The notes under the pieces: generated by a model
Seen by the model: only the letters and a program-made list of their open reading frames with translations
What the model was told of the DNA's origin: nothing
Database searches by the model: none
Part shown: positions 16,584 through 25,594 of the stretch, piece after piece
How positions within the stretch are numbered: the first letter of the stretch is position 1
Layout: the number at the start of each line of letters is the position of its first letter
Made by a program: the position numbers and the translations under genes
Origin: JAIOSF01 sp965140475
GTDB lineage: Bacteria; Campylobacterota; Campylobacteria; Campylobacterales; Arcobacteraceae
Direction: 5' to 3'
Length of the DNA stretch: 64,000 nucleotides
Assembly (NCBI GenBank): GCA_965140475.1
Contig: OZ223242.1
Coordinates: 1-64,000, forward strand

Positions 16584-18209
16584 TTAAATGGTATCTTTGT
16601 TGACAGGTTTACCAAAATAATACCCTTGCATATAATCTATTCCTAGTTTTTTTGCAGTATTGTAAATCTCTTCACTACTTACAAATTCAGCAACAGTTTT
16701 AATACCAAGTTTACTACAAAATTGTGCGATAGTTTCAACAATTAAAGCTTGTTTAGGTAAGTGATCTATTTCTTTAATTAAAGAGCCATCAATCTTTACA
16801 TAGTCAATGTTTAAAGCTTCTAGCATATTAAAATTAGAATAACCAGCACCAAAGTCATCAACACCAATTTTACAGCCAAATTTTCTTATTTTAGCAATGA
16901 ATTCTCTTACTATATCAAAATCTTCAATCTCTTCACTCTCTAGTATCTCAAACTCTATAAGTTTTGCTTCTTCAGGGTGTTCTTCTAGAGTAGTAAAAAT
17001 AAAATTATGTGTTTCTTTATTGATAATATCATCAAAAGATAAATTAACAGCAACTCGAATATTTTTTTCTTGAATTATAGAGATTACATTTGTGAGCATC
17101 ACTTTTATAATTATTGGAAATAGTTTTGCTTTTTTTGCAATAGGTAAAAAATAAAAAGGTGCAATCTCTTTTCCATCTTCACCTATGTATCTAATAAGTG
17201 CTTCATATTTATATATCTCTTGAGTTTGAGCGTCAACTATTGGTTGTAGATAAGAGTGAAAGCTATTATCAGCAACTCCACTTTTTATTTTTTTTATCCA
17301 TGTGATATTTTCTTGAATATCTTTTTTTTGTTCAAATAGTGACTCATCATATTCTAAAATTTGTAAATATTTTTTTCTAGCTTTTTGCATAGCTCTTTGT
17401 GCATATTCAAAGGCATGTTTATCTTTTGATTGGGCAACTCCAATAGTAATATTAATATCTATATTTGTATCATCAACATTAATACCATCTTTGTCAATAA
17501 TATTAGAAAATTGATTTGCTAAGTTTTTGAAATCGGTCTGACAAGTAAGATCATCATCACAAGAACACAAGACAACAAATCTATCTGAACCTACTCGATA
17601 AATTTTATAAAATTTTTGGAAGGTATTTTGTATTTGTTCAGTAAAACTTAAAAGTATTTTATCACCGAACTCTTCTCCATAAAGGTCATTTAAAACAGAA
17701 AATTTATCGATATCAATAAGAGCTAAAAGTGTTGAGTCTGAATTTTTTACATCTTTTATAAGGGCATTTCTATTTGGTAGGTGAGTGAGTTGATCTTTAT
17801 ATAAATCTCTTAATTCATGATACATTAATGATTGGTTCATAGTATCAAGTAGTTTTTTAATATTAATAGGTTTTAATACATATTTATCAACACCTAATTC
17901 AATAGCTTCAAGGAGATATTCAGAGTTTGAAAATGCAGTAGCTACTACAATAGGAATATTTGGGTTGATAGCTTTAATCTCTTTTGTCATATCTAAACCA
18001 TTCATATTTGGCATATTAACATCAGTAATAATTAAATCTATATCATCTTCATATTTTTTAAATAATTCAAGTCCTATTGCACCATCTTCTGCAATATATT
18101 GTTTTTTTGTAAATGTTTCTAAAATACCTTTAGTTACATCTCTTAGGTATTGCTCATCTTCACAATATAAAACTGTAATATCTTTTAATCTTGAAACATC
18201 GTTGTTCAT
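16584..18209 (-). CDS. Response regulator with degenerate GGDEF and intact EAL domain
   Basis: A 541-aa protein. Residues 8-125 are a receiver with acidic pocket E17/D18 and phospho-acceptor D63 in ITDVNMPN. Residues 135-290 are a GGDEF-like domain whose signature reads GSDRF, so cyclase activity is unlikely. Residues 300-540 are an EAL domain with the key motifs kept: YEALIRY, AVNLSFDD, FEILESEE, VDDFGAGYSN, VKIDG, TVAEFV and the final MQGYYFGKP. It therefore probably hydrolyses cyclic di-GMP, gated by phosphorylation and perhaps by GTP binding to the degenerate GGDEF. No partner kinase is adjacent. Confidence 0.88.
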   Translation of the reverse strand: MNNDVSRLKDITVLYCEDEQYLRDVTKGILETFTKKQYIAEDGAIGLELFKKYEDDIDLIITDVNMPNMNGLDMTKEIKAINPNIPIVVATAFSNSEYLLEAIELGVDKYVLKPINIKKLLDTMNQSLMYHELRDLYKDQLTHLPNRNALIKDVKNSDSTLLALIDIDKFSVLNDLYGEEFGDKILLSFTEQIQNTFQKFYKIYRVGSDRFVVLCSCDDDLTCQTDFKNLANQFSNIIDKDGINVDDTNIDINITIGVAQSKDKHAFEYAQRAMQKARKKYLQILEYDESLFEQKKDIQENITWIKKIKSGVADNSFHSYLQPIVDAQTQEIYKYEALIRYIGEDGKEIAPFYFLPIAKKAKLFPIIIKVMLTNVISIIQEKNIRVAVNLSFDDIINKETHNFIFTTLEEHPEEAKLIEFEILESEEIEDFDIVREFIAKIRKFGCKIGVDDFGAGYSNFNMLEALNIDYVKIDGSLIKEIDHLPKQALIVETIAQFCSKLGIKTVAEFVSSEEIYNTAKKLGIDYMQGYYFGKPVNKDTI

Positions 18210-18262
18210 AATCTCTCTTTATTTATAATACTTTTAATATAATACAACAAATTTAATAAATA

Positions 18263-18778
18263 GTGAATAATAAAATGAAAAATAATAAAAATATTCTAGT
18301 AATCAACACAGGTGGTACCTTTAATAAACAATACAATCCTTTAAACGGGAGTTTGATTATTAAAAAGAATAATGATTTCGTAAAAGAATTATTAGATAAA
18401 GCTCAAATTAATACAATTGAAATTAAAGGTATACTTTATAAGGATAGTTTAGATATTACTAATGAAGATAGGCAATTACTTGTAAAATTTATCAACCAAA
18501 CTAAATATAAAAAAATTATAATTATTCATGGGACAGATACTATGGACAAAACAGCATTATATTTAGATGAAAATATTAAAAATAAACAAATAGTATTAAC
18601 TGGTGCTATGATACCTTATAGTATCAGTAAAATTGAAGCTGTTTCTAACTTTATGATAGGCTATGGATATCTGTTATCGAAAGAAAAAAATGAAGTTATG
18701 ATATCTATGCACGGCATGGTTAAAAAGTATAAAAAAATAAAAAAAAATAGAGAGTTAGGGGTGTTTGAATGCCAGTAG
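18263..18778 (+). CDS. Half-length asparaginase-family protein
   Basis: A 171-aa protein matching only the N-terminal domain of type I/II L-asparaginases. It has VINTGGTFNKQ with the first catalytic threonine (TGGTF) and IIHGTDTMDKTA with the second Thr-Asp pair, then VLTGAMIP. Full asparaginases have about 330 residues, with the active site completed by the C-terminal domain, which is absent. Short asparaginase-domain proteins of this size exist in related genomes, so it is probably a real compact family and not debris. GTG 18263 is the longest start; ATG 18275 is equally plausible and neither has a clear ribosome site. It overlaps ccoI by ten bases, so the two are probably coexpressed. Confidence 0.65.
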   Translation: MNNKMKNNKNILVINTGGTFNKQYNPLNGSLIIKKNNDFVKELLDKAQINTIEIKGILYKDSLDITNEDRQLLVKFINQTKYKKIIIIHGTDTMDKTALYLDENIKNKQIVLTGAMIPYSISKIEAVSNFMIGYGYLLSKEKNEVMISMHGMVKKYKKIKKNRELGVFECQ

Positions 18779-21186
18779 TTAAGTGTACCCATTGTCATCT
18801 AGAATTTGATGAAAAGGTGATGATAAAAGAACAAGATAATCCAGAGTTAAACTTCTGTTGCAATGGTTGTCAAGGGGTATATCATTTACTAAAAGATGAT
18901 GGACTAGATAGCTTTTATGAAAAAATGGGAAAAAACACTATAGCACCACCAGTTGCAGTAGGTACTGATAGTAGTAATTTTGATATGGAGAGTTTTAAAA
19001 GCCGATATATTAAAACTACAAATGAGGGATTTAGTAGAGTTGATTTGATTATTGAAGGGATACATTGTGCTGCTTGTATTTGGTTGAATGAAAAAGTATT
19101 ATCTCAAACTGATGGGATAGTGGAAGCTAGTATAAATTTTACTAATAATAAAGCCAAAATAGTTTGGGATGAAGATACTATAAAGTTATCTGAAATTATA
19201 GATAAAATAAGAAGTATTGGATACAACGCTTATCCTTATGATAGAAGTGAAAGTGAAAAACAAGCTACAAAAAATAATAGAGATTATTTTTTACGGATGA
19301 GTGTTGCTATTTTTGCTTCTATGAATCTAATGATGATAGGAGTTGCAAAATACACTGGGTTTTTTACAGGTATGGAAGAAGATATGCTCCGACTTATCCA
19401 TATGGCAGAATTTATTTTTGCAACACCTGTAGTATTTTATAGTGGATGGATATTTTATCGTGGTGCTTATTATGGTTTAAAAAATAAAATTTTAAATATG
19501 GACTTTTTAGTGAGTTCAGGTGCTACACTCATTTATATCTATTCCTTATATGTTCTTTTCGGTGGAGAGGGACATAGTTATTTTGATAGTGCTGGTATGA
19601 TTATCACTTTTGTTCTTGTTGGAAAATATCTTGAGGTGATAGGGAAAAAAGGTGCAGTTGATACAATGGATAAAATCAAATTAACTATCCCTCTTGAAGC
19701 TACAATTATAGTTGACGGTGGAAAAAAAGTTGTTCCACTTGATAAAATAGAAGTAGGGGATATCATAGAGGTAAAAAGTGGTGAAAAAGCAAGTGTGGAT
19801 GGACAGATTATAAGTGGAGAATCATCTTTTGATGAGAGTAGTATTAGTGGAGAATCGCTACCTGTATCAAAAAAATTTGGTGATAAAGTCTATAGTGGGA
19901 CAATAAATTTAAATCAAGTAATACGATATAAAGCTATTAAAAATTATGCAAATTCTACACTTAATAGTATAGTAGAACTTTTGGAGGATTCTCTGAATTC
20001 AAAACCCAAAATTGAAGATATAACTAATGAGTTGTCAAAACATTTTTCAGTAATTATACTTTCATTAGCAATTGCCACATTTACAGGTTGGTATTTTTAT
20101 GAGGGAAGTTTTGAAAATTCACTTATTATTGCAATTTCCGTTATTATTATTGCATGTCCATGTGCATTGGCTCTTGCAACTCCAATAGCAAGTCTTATTG
20201 GGGTAAGTTGGTTAGCAAGGGAAGGACTACTTTTTAAAGAGGCAAAGTTTATAGAAACATTTGCAAAAGCCAATACAATTGTTTTAGATAAAACGGGAAC
20301 CATAACACATGGAAAACTTTCTGTTGTAAACGCTAAGTGTGAAGTGTTAAATAATGAGCAATTAAATATTTTATATAGTTTAGTTGATAGTTCAACTCAC
20401 CCTATTAGTAAAGCGATTAAAAAATATTTAGAAGAAAATTTTGAAAATCTTGTACATATTGAATTAGAAAATATTGAACAAGTAGATGCAAAAGGGTTAA
20501 AAGCATTTTATAATGGAGATAATATTTTTGGTGGAAACAGCGAATTACTAGAAGAGGTACAAATTAATATAGGACAAGAGTATCACTCTACAATATATCA
20601 CTTTGCAATAGGAAGTAAGTTATTAGTAACTTTTGAATTGGAAGATACTATAAAAGAGGATGCAAAGGAGACTATAGAATATCTTCACTCTCAAAATATT
20701 GAGGTAATTATGTGTAGTGGAGATAATGAACAAATAGTTTCTAAAGTTGCTTCACAAGTTGGAATAGTAAACTACCAAGCAAAAATGTCACCTATAGATA
20801 AAGCAAATTATATCTCAAAGTTAAAAGATGAAGGGAAGATTGTTATAATGGCAGGAGATGGTGTAAATGATGCATTAGCATTAAGCCGTGCTTCAATAGC
20901 TATTTCTATGGGAAATGGAGCTGATATATCTATAGCTGTAAGTGATGTGGTGATTTTAAATGATAGTTTAAAGGGTTTGGAAAAAAGTGTTTATATCTCA
21001 AAAAGAACTTTTGACTTTATCAAACAAAATTTAGCTATATCTTTAGTGTATAATGTTTTAACAGTACCTATTGCAATGGCAGGATATGTGATACCTTTAG
21101 TTGCAGCATTATCAATGAGTTTAAGTTCATTACTTGTAGTTGGGAATAGTGTACGAATTAATAATAAAAAATATAAAGGAGATTAG
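18769..21186 (+). CDS. ccoI: Copper-translocating P-type ATPase for cbb3 oxidase assembly
   Basis: An 805-aa P1B-type ATPase (CcoI/FixI). The N-terminus has a cysteine-rich metal site (CTHC at 6-9, FCCNGC near 29-34) and then a heavy-metal-associated domain with GIHCAAC near residue 97-103. Eight membrane helices follow, with CPCALALATP in the sixth, phosphorylation motif DKTGTITHG, and hinge GDGVNDALALS. Together with ccoS immediately downstream this is the FixI/CcoI group, which supplies copper to the CcoN active site, rather than CopA for copper resistance. It overlaps the asparaginase-like gene by ten bases, and an AGGGG site precedes its ATG. Confidence 0.9.
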   Translation: MPVVKCTHCHLEFDEKVMIKEQDNPELNFCCNGCQGVYHLLKDDGLDSFYEKMGKNTIAPPVAVGTDSSNFDMESFKSRYIKTTNEGFSRVDLIIEGIHCAACIWLNEKVLSQTDGIVEASINFTNNKAKIVWDEDTIKLSEIIDKIRSIGYNAYPYDRSESEKQATKNNRDYFLRMSVAIFASMNLMMIGVAKYTGFFTGMEEDMLRLIHMAEFIFATPVVFYSGWIFYRGAYYGLKNKILNMDFLVSSGATLIYIYSLYVLFGGEGHSYFDSAGMIITFVLVGKYLEVIGKKGAVDTMDKIKLTIPLEATIIVDGGKKVVPLDKIEVGDIIEVKSGEKASVDGQIISGESSFDESSISGESLPVSKKFGDKVYSGTINLNQVIRYKAIKNYANSTLNSIVELLEDSLNSKPKIEDITNELSKHFSVIILSLAIATFTGWYFYEGSFENSLIIAISVIIIACPCALALATPIASLIGVSWLAREGLLFKEAKFIETFAKANTIVLDKTGTITHGKLSVVNAKCEVLNNEQLNILYSLVDSSTHPISKAIKKYLEENFENLVHIELENIEQVDAKGLKAFYNGDNIFGGNSELLEEVQINIGQEYHSTIYHFAIGSKLLVTFELEDTIKEDAKETIEYLHSQNIEVIMCSGDNEQIVSKVASQVGIVNYQAKMSPIDKANYISKLKDEGKIVIMAGDGVNDALALSRASIAISMGNGADISIAVSDVVILNDSLKGLEKSVYISKRTFDFIKQNLAISLVYNVLTVPIAMAGYVIPLVAALSMSLSSLLVVGNSVRINNKKYKGD

Positions 21187-21408
21187 GTGACTGGAATATT
21201 ATGGCTAGAACTTATTGTTGGAATTATTGTAAGCTTTACACTTTTGGGTGTATTTATTTGGGGTGTAAAGCAAGGGCAGTTTGATGATGGAAAAAAGATG
21301 ATGAATGGTCTTTTAAATGATTCCACAGAAGATTTACAAGATGCTATTAATAAAGAGGAAAAAGTAAAAGCACTTAAAGAGAAAAAAGCAAAAGAGCTAG
21401 ATAAATAG
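21187..21408 (+). CDS. ccoS: cbb3-type oxidase assembly protein CcoS
   Basis: A 73-aa small membrane protein starting at GTG directly after the ccoI stop. The N-terminal helix (residues 5-27) ends in FIWGVKQGQFDD, the conserved CcoS signature. A charged Lys/Glu tail follows. CcoS is needed to insert cofactors into CcoN. The structural ccoNOQP operon lies about 7.7 kb further on. Confidence 0.88.
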   Translation: MTGILWLELIVGIIVSFTLLGVFIWGVKQGQFDDGKKMMNGLLNDSTEDLQDAINKEEKVKALKEKKAKELDK

Positions 21409-22185
21409 TTATTTACCTAGACCTGTTGTTTTTAGTTCTTCATCTGTATAGTTTTTAACTTTTTCTATCATAACACCTTTCATGCTTCCACCATAAGTAC
21501 CATTTTTATAGCCAAGAAGTGCTTCTATAACTTCCTCTTTAGTCATATCTCTTACAATTTTTGAAGAACCAAGTGATGCTTTTTCAAAGTCTACACCATG
21601 ACACTCTTTACAAGATGTTAAATCTATAGAACTTTTAATAGGCTCTTTATGAATAACATTATTTACACCAATTCCAGTTGTACTTAACTCTTTATTGGTA
21701 TACATTTTTACATTTTGATACATGATACCTTTCATAGAGTCTCCATAAGTACCATGCTTGTATCCAATTAAGGCTGCACTCACTTCACTTTTGGTCATAT
21801 CTTTTACAATTTTAGATTTTCCAAGAGCTGCTTTTTCAAAATCAATACCATGACACCCTTTACAAGATGTTAAATCTATTGAACTTTCAAGACCTTTTTT
21901 ATCTATTTTTTCACTAGATCCAATACCTGTAGTGCTTAACTCTTTGTTGGTATACATTTTTACATTGCTATACATGATACCTTTCATAGAGTCCCCATAA
22001 GTACCATTTTTATATCCAATTAAAGCTGCACTCACTTCACTTTTAGTCATATCTTTTACAATTTTTGATTTTCCAAGAGCTGCTTTTTCAAAGTCAACAC
22101 CATGACAACTTTTACATGACTCTATATTTACCTCTGCTGTTAAAGTTGTTATACAAGCTAAAATTCCTAAAGTTATTTTTTTCAT
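21409..22185 (-). CDS. Tri-heme cytochrome c made of three tandem class I domains
   Basis: A 258-aa exported protein. I place the start at 22185, with TAGGAG upstream, rather than at the longer frame start 22230, because MKKITLGILACITTLTAEV is a normal signal peptide. Three CxxCH sites occur exactly 84 residues apart: C24KSCH, C108KGCH and C192KECH. Each is followed by a near-identical block ending in a DSMKGIM or GSMKGVM segment whose Met could be the distal ligand. The domains resemble small c553-type electron carriers. The protein is a periplasmic electron shuttle or wire, with partner unknown. It sits beside a single-domain paralogue on the same strand. Confidence 0.85.
   Translation of the reverse strand: MKKITLGILACITTLTAEVNIESCKSCHGVDFEKAALGKSKIVKDMTKSEVSAALIGYKNGTYGDSMKGIMYSNVKMYTNKELSTTGIGSSEKIDKKGLESSIDLTSCKGCHGIDFEKAALGKSKIVKDMTKSEVSAALIGYKHGTYGDSMKGIMYQNVKMYTNKELSTTGIGVNNVIHKEPIKSSIDLTSCKECHGVDFEKASLGSSKIVRDMTKEEVIEALLGYKNGTYGGSMKGVMIEKVKNYTDEELKTTGLGK
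21412..22116 (-). repeat. Three tandem 252-bp units inside the cytochrome gene
   Basis: Units begin at about 22116, 21864 and 21612 on the minus strand with a 252-bp (84-codon) period. Units 1 and 2 are almost identical in protein sequence over 66 residues (one change in the block KSKIV to YKNGTYGDSMKG). Unit 3 is more diverged. Confidence 0.85.
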
Positions 22186-22216
22186 ATTATCTCCTAAGAT
22201 AAATAATCTAGTTTGC

Positions 22217-22257
22217 AAAAAAAAAGCCAACCACTTACAAATAAGTGATTGGCTTTT
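22217..22257 (-). terminator. Rho-independent terminator of the mono-heme cytochrome gene
   Basis: GCCAA-C-CACTTA pairs with TAAGTG-A-TTGGC (22226-22252, one mismatch, loop CAAA). It is followed on the minus strand by a run of about nine T. It lies 28 bases past the stop of the mono-heme gene and before the tri-heme start, so it separates the two transcripts. Confidence 0.85.
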
Positions 22258-22284
22258 AAAATATGCTATAGTAATATAGTTAAA

Positions 22285-22557
22285 TTATTTACCAATACCT
22301 GTAGATTTTAAGTCAGCTTCGCTATATCTAGCAACTTGACCTTTCATAACACCTTTCATAGGTCCACCATAAGTACCATTTTTGTATCCAACTAGTGAAT
22401 CAGAAACTTCTTGTTTAGTCATGTTTGCAACAATTTTAGATTTTCCTAAAGCTGCTTTTTCAAAGTTTGCACCATGACAACCTTTACATGCTCCTAAATT
22501 AACTGCAGCAAATGCAGCAACACTACATACTAATGTTCCTAATACGATTTTTTTCAT
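22285..22557 (-). CDS. Mono-heme class I cytochrome c
   Basis: A 90-aa exported protein. The start at 22557 is chosen because an AGGAG site lies eight bases upstream and MKKIVLGTLVCSVAAFAAV is a signal peptide. The frame is open to 22584. There is one CKGCH heme site just after cleavage, and the distal Met is probably in GPMKGVM. The domain is clearly the same family as the three units of the neighbouring gene (GANFEKAALGKSKIVANMTK). It is probably a soluble periplasmic electron carrier, perhaps to the cbb3 oxidase encoded 6.6 kb away. Confidence 0.88.
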   Translation of the reverse strand: MKKIVLGTLVCSVAAFAAVNLGACKGCHGANFEKAALGKSKIVANMTKQEVSDSLVGYKNGTYGGPMKGVMKGQVARYSEADLKSTGIGK

Positions 22558-22634
22558 ATTATTTTCTCCTAAATTTTGTTTCACAAATAATACAAGTAAT
22601 TTACTTTAACTTATCTTATAAAAATTAAGATAGA

Positions 22635-23249
22635 ATGTCATTTATGAAAAATAATAGTGTATTAGATATAAAAAGTATCACATTTGGGTATAAAAAAGAA
22701 AAACTTATATATGAAAACTTTTCATTACTCTTAAATAAAAGTGAAATAACTTCTATAGTAGGAGCTAGTGGGAGTGGTAAGTCAACTTTATTTGAATTAA
22801 TAACTAATAACTTAAAACCTTTTAATGGTGAGATAAAAACAAAAAAAATAGCTTCTATTTATCAAGATCCTTATAGTTCATTTCATCCAACATATAGTAT
22901 AATAGAACAGATAAATGATGTTGTTGAGGCATATGATAGTATTGAGTTAGAATCGATACTAGAAAAATTGAATTTAGAAAGAGATTTAATTTATAAAAAA
23001 CCCCATGAACTTAGTGGGGGTCAGTTGCAGCGATGTAGTATTTTACGCGCGATATTGATAAAGCCAGATCTAATCCTTGCAGATGAACCTACAAGTGCTT
23101 TAGATAATATAACAGCATTAGAAACGATGAAGATGCTAATCTCCTTTTTAGATAGGTTTGGTATTCTTTTAATTACGCATGATAAAGCTTTAGCTTCGTG
23201 GTGTAGTGATACAATAATAGAAATAGATAAAAAAATAGGATATAAATGA
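22635..23249 (+). CDS. ABC transporter ATP-binding protein, Dpp/Nik-like
   Basis: A 204-aa ATPase. Walker A is GASGSGKST, the Q-loop is SIYQDPYSSFHPTYS, the signature is LSGGQLQR, Walker B is LILADEPTSALD, and the switch is LITHD. The QDPYSSFHP motif points to the oligopeptide/nickel importer class (DppF/NikE-like), but the protein is short and lacks the usual C-terminal extension. No permease or binding protein is adjacent. It overlaps hemH by four bases (ATGA), so a link to metal or heme supply is possible but only inference. ATG 22635 and ATG 22644 are both possible starts. Confidence 0.75.
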   Translation: MSFMKNNSVLDIKSITFGYKKEKLIYENFSLLLNKSEITSIVGASGSGKSTLFELITNNLKPFNGEIKTKKIASIYQDPYSSFHPTYSIIEQINDVVEAYDSIELESILEKLNLERDLIYKKPHELSGGQLQRCSILRAILIKPDLILADEPTSALDNITALETMKMLISFLDRFGILLITHDKALASWCSDTIIEIDKKIGYK

Positions 23250-24190
23250 CACATTCGAAGAATTTGATTTATAAAAAGTCATTAGTTTTACTCAATATGG
23301 GGGCAGCTAGAAGTAAGGATGAATTAGAGGTATTTTTAACAAATATGTTTAATGATGAGAATATATTAACATTCAAAAATACAACTTTTCGTTCTATTCT
23401 AGCTTCATTGATTGTTACATTTAGATTAAATAAGGCTTGGAAAAACTATGAAGAAATTGGTGGGGCATCTCCATTACATGAATTAACAAATAAGCTTATA
23501 GAAAAACTGGAAAAAGAATTACCTAATTATTTTATAACAGATGCTATGAGATATACTTCACCTTTTTCTCAAACTGCAATTGCAAGAATAAAAGAAAGAG
23601 GTATTAAAGATGTAACACTTTTCCCTTTGTATCCACAGTATTCTACTACTACAGTAAAGTCAAGTGTAGATGATTTTATGTTAAAAGCAAAAGATACTGG
23701 TTTTAATATTAAACTTATAGAGCCTTTTTATCATAACGAATTATATAATAAAGCTATTTGTGATGAGATAATTCGTGTACAAGGGAAATACAATGATTTT
23801 CATCTTATATTTTCAGCCCATGGACTTCCTCAAAAAATTGTAAACAATGGTGATCCATATCAAAAACAAGTAGAAGAACATGTGGAACTTTTAAAAGAAA
23901 AACTTACCCACTATGCAACAAATATAAAATCAATTAATTTAGCATATCAATCAAAAGTTGGACCAATGAAATGGTTAACACCTAGTTTAGAAGATATGTT
24001 GAAACACTTTAAAGGTGAAAAAGTAATCATCTATCCTATCTCTTTTATAATTGATAATAGTGAAACTGTATTTGAACTTGATATAGAATATAGAGAAATA
24101 GCAAAAGAGTTGGGGATAAAAGAGTATAGAGTTTGTAAGTGTATAAATGAAAGTGATACTTTTGTTGAAGCAGTCAAAGAGTTAATTTAA
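23246..24190 (+). CDS. hemH: Ferrochelatase
   Basis: A 314-aa enzyme inserting ferrous iron into protoporphyrin IX. Family marks are VLLNMGAARSKDELEVFL at the N-terminus, YTSPFSQTAI, the catalytic-histidine block IFSAHGLPQKIV and the acidic helix SFIIDNSETVFELDIEY. Length matches bacterial HemH. It is coupled to the preceding ABC ATPase gene. Heme demand is high in this region, with several c-type cytochromes and two heme oxidases. Confidence 0.93.
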   Translation: MTHSKNLIYKKSLVLLNMGAARSKDELEVFLTNMFNDENILTFKNTTFRSILASLIVTFRLNKAWKNYEEIGGASPLHELTNKLIEKLEKELPNYFITDAMRYTSPFSQTAIARIKERGIKDVTLFPLYPQYSTTTVKSSVDDFMLKAKDTGFNIKLIEPFYHNELYNKAICDEIIRVQGKYNDFHLIFSAHGLPQKIVNNGDPYQKQVEEHVELLKEKLTHYATNIKSINLAYQSKVGPMKWLTPSLEDMLKHFKGEKVIIYPISFIIDNSETVFELDIEYREIAKELGIKEYRVCKCINESDTFVEAVKELI

Positions 24191-24198
24191 CTCTTTGA
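24174..24198 (+). terminator. Perfect inverted repeat at the hemH stop
   Basis: TCAAAGAGTTAA and TTAACTCTTTGA form a perfect 12-bp inverted repeat around one base and include the hemH stop. It lies between convergent genes and probably acts as a two-way terminator. A U-run is weak on both sides. Confidence 0.45.
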
Positions 24199-24205
24199 GT
24201 AAAGT

Positions 24206-24748
24206 TTACTTGTCATTTTCTCTGTTTTCATAATATTGTAAAGTATCTAAAAACCCATAATAAATATTTTGTCTTATCTCTTCTGATAAAATAATATTAG
24301 ATAACTTATAGTCTATATTATATAGCTTGTTATTTTTTGTATCTGAAACAACTATAGTCATCTCATATTCTTTTGCTAAGATAGCCAGTAAAGCTTCATC
24401 TGTAAATCTCATATAGTAGGTATTTAAAAAACTTTTTTCTAAACCTTTTTTTGAGTATTTTGAGTATTTTGTATTAAAAGTCGGGTTATTTGAAATAAGT
24501 ACTTGATTAATTGATTTATTTTCAAGTGGATTAAAAGGGTGTGTCCCATATCCAATAATTACATCTGACAAGTCATAAACTTCATTAAAACTATTAATTA
24601 GTTTTAGTTGTATCTCATTGTTGATATACGCTTCATGTACTATATTTGGCTTAGTGTCTATTTTTGTTAAATAACCTTTTGTTGTAATGCAGCCTGTCAT
24701 AATGATTAATGTAAATAAACTAACTAATAATATTTTAATATGTTTCAT
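24206..24748 (-). CDS. Lipoprotein of unknown function
   Basis: A 180-aa lipoprotein with lipobox IIMTGC (lipidated Cys near residue 20). The mature part has no motif I recognise. It contains VIIGYGTHPFNPLENK and a predicted alpha/beta pattern. It is last of six same-strand genes for exported proteins and starts 29 bases after the FecR-domain gene, with AAAGGA as ribosome site. A role in a surface or periplasmic assembly with the FlgO-like proteins is inferred from position only. Confidence 0.65.
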   Translation of the reverse strand: MKHIKILLVSLFTLIIMTGCITTKGYLTKIDTKPNIVHEAYINNEIQLKLINSFNEVYDLSDVIIGYGTHPFNPLENKSINQVLISNNPTFNTKYSKYSKKGLEKSFLNTYYMRFTDEALLAILAKEYEMTIVVSDTKNNKLYNIDYKLSNIILSEEIRQNIYYGFLDTLQYYENRENDK

Positions 24749-24777
24749 TTTTCTTTCCTTTACTTATATATTTACGA

Positions 24778-25503
24778 TTAGTCTCCATGACCACCTCCTC
24801 CACTATCACCACCAGCAGATCCACCACCACTGTCTCTAGATTGTTTAGACTCTGCATCTTTTTCTAGCATTGTAGATACGACTTGTAGTGTTGATTCATT
24901 ACCATTATCTGTTTTTGATTTCGTTGATACCCCTAGAGCATTATTTAATAAATTTAAGACTTCAATTGTTAATTTTTGTGGGGAAGATATTGTTGTTTTA
25001 GTTAGATCAACATATTCTCCTGCTTCTAAATTAACTGATGCTTTTTTAGCTTCAACACTTATTGCCCCTTTTGTACATGCAATTATGCTTTGATTACCTA
25101 GGGTTACAGTACCTCGAATACCAATATTTGCTGACTTTGTTTTGAGCTTGAATTTATTTGGATTTATGTGACCAATTGCACCAGTAACAGATTTGAAAGT
25201 ACCTTTTAAAAAATTAAATTGAGTTTTTGAATTTGATGTAGTTTTTTCATCATACAAATATTCTTGAATATTTAATATTGAGTCTTTACCAACAGTTATA
25301 ATTGTATTATCTTGAAATTTAATAATAACATTTGAGTCTTTTTTTGTTGATATTATATCATTCTTTTCAATTGGTAAATTTAGCTTACCAATAATTTTTT
25401 GAGTTCCCCTATCTATATTTACACTTCCTTTAAAAGAAGTTATATTACCTATAGATGCCATTAAAATACTAGATAAAATAAACATTAGAGTTATTAGTTT
25501 CAT
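24778..25503 (-). CDS. FecR-domain periplasmic protein
   Basis: A 241-aa protein with a signal peptide (residues 1-16). A FecR-type beta domain follows: IGNITSFKGSVNIDRG, then IIKFQDNTIITVGKDSILNI, then KTKSANIGIRGT, the hallmark FecR end motif. It has no anti-sigma N-terminal cytoplasmic part, so it is not a classic FecR regulator. Free-standing FecR-domain proteins like this are common in Campylobacterota beside surface-protein genes. The tail after residue 220 is very rich in Gly and Ser. A good AAGGAG site precedes the ATG. Confidence 0.82.
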   Translation of the reverse strand: MKLITLMFILSSILMASIGNITSFKGSVNIDRGTQKIIGKLNLPIEKNDIISTKKDSNVIIKFQDNTIITVGKDSILNIQEYLYDEKTTSNSKTQFNFLKGTFKSVTGAIGHINPNKFKLKTKSANIGIRGTVTLGNQSIIACTKGAISVEAKKASVNLEAGEYVDLTKTTISSPQKLTIEVLNLLNNALGVSTKSKTDNGNESTLQVVSTMLEKDAESKQSRDSGGGSAGGDSGGGGHGD

Positions 25504-25594
25504 TTAATTCTCCTTAATGTTTAATTTTAGTCATTTAATACTTAATTAAAAATATAATACCTTATTTATGGATTGAAATAACCCTTAAATTATT

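Noticed and set aside
22186..22230. Longer N-terminus of the tri-heme cytochrome
   Set aside because: It would place 15 extra residues before a normal signal peptide and run into the terminator hairpin of the neighbouring gene.
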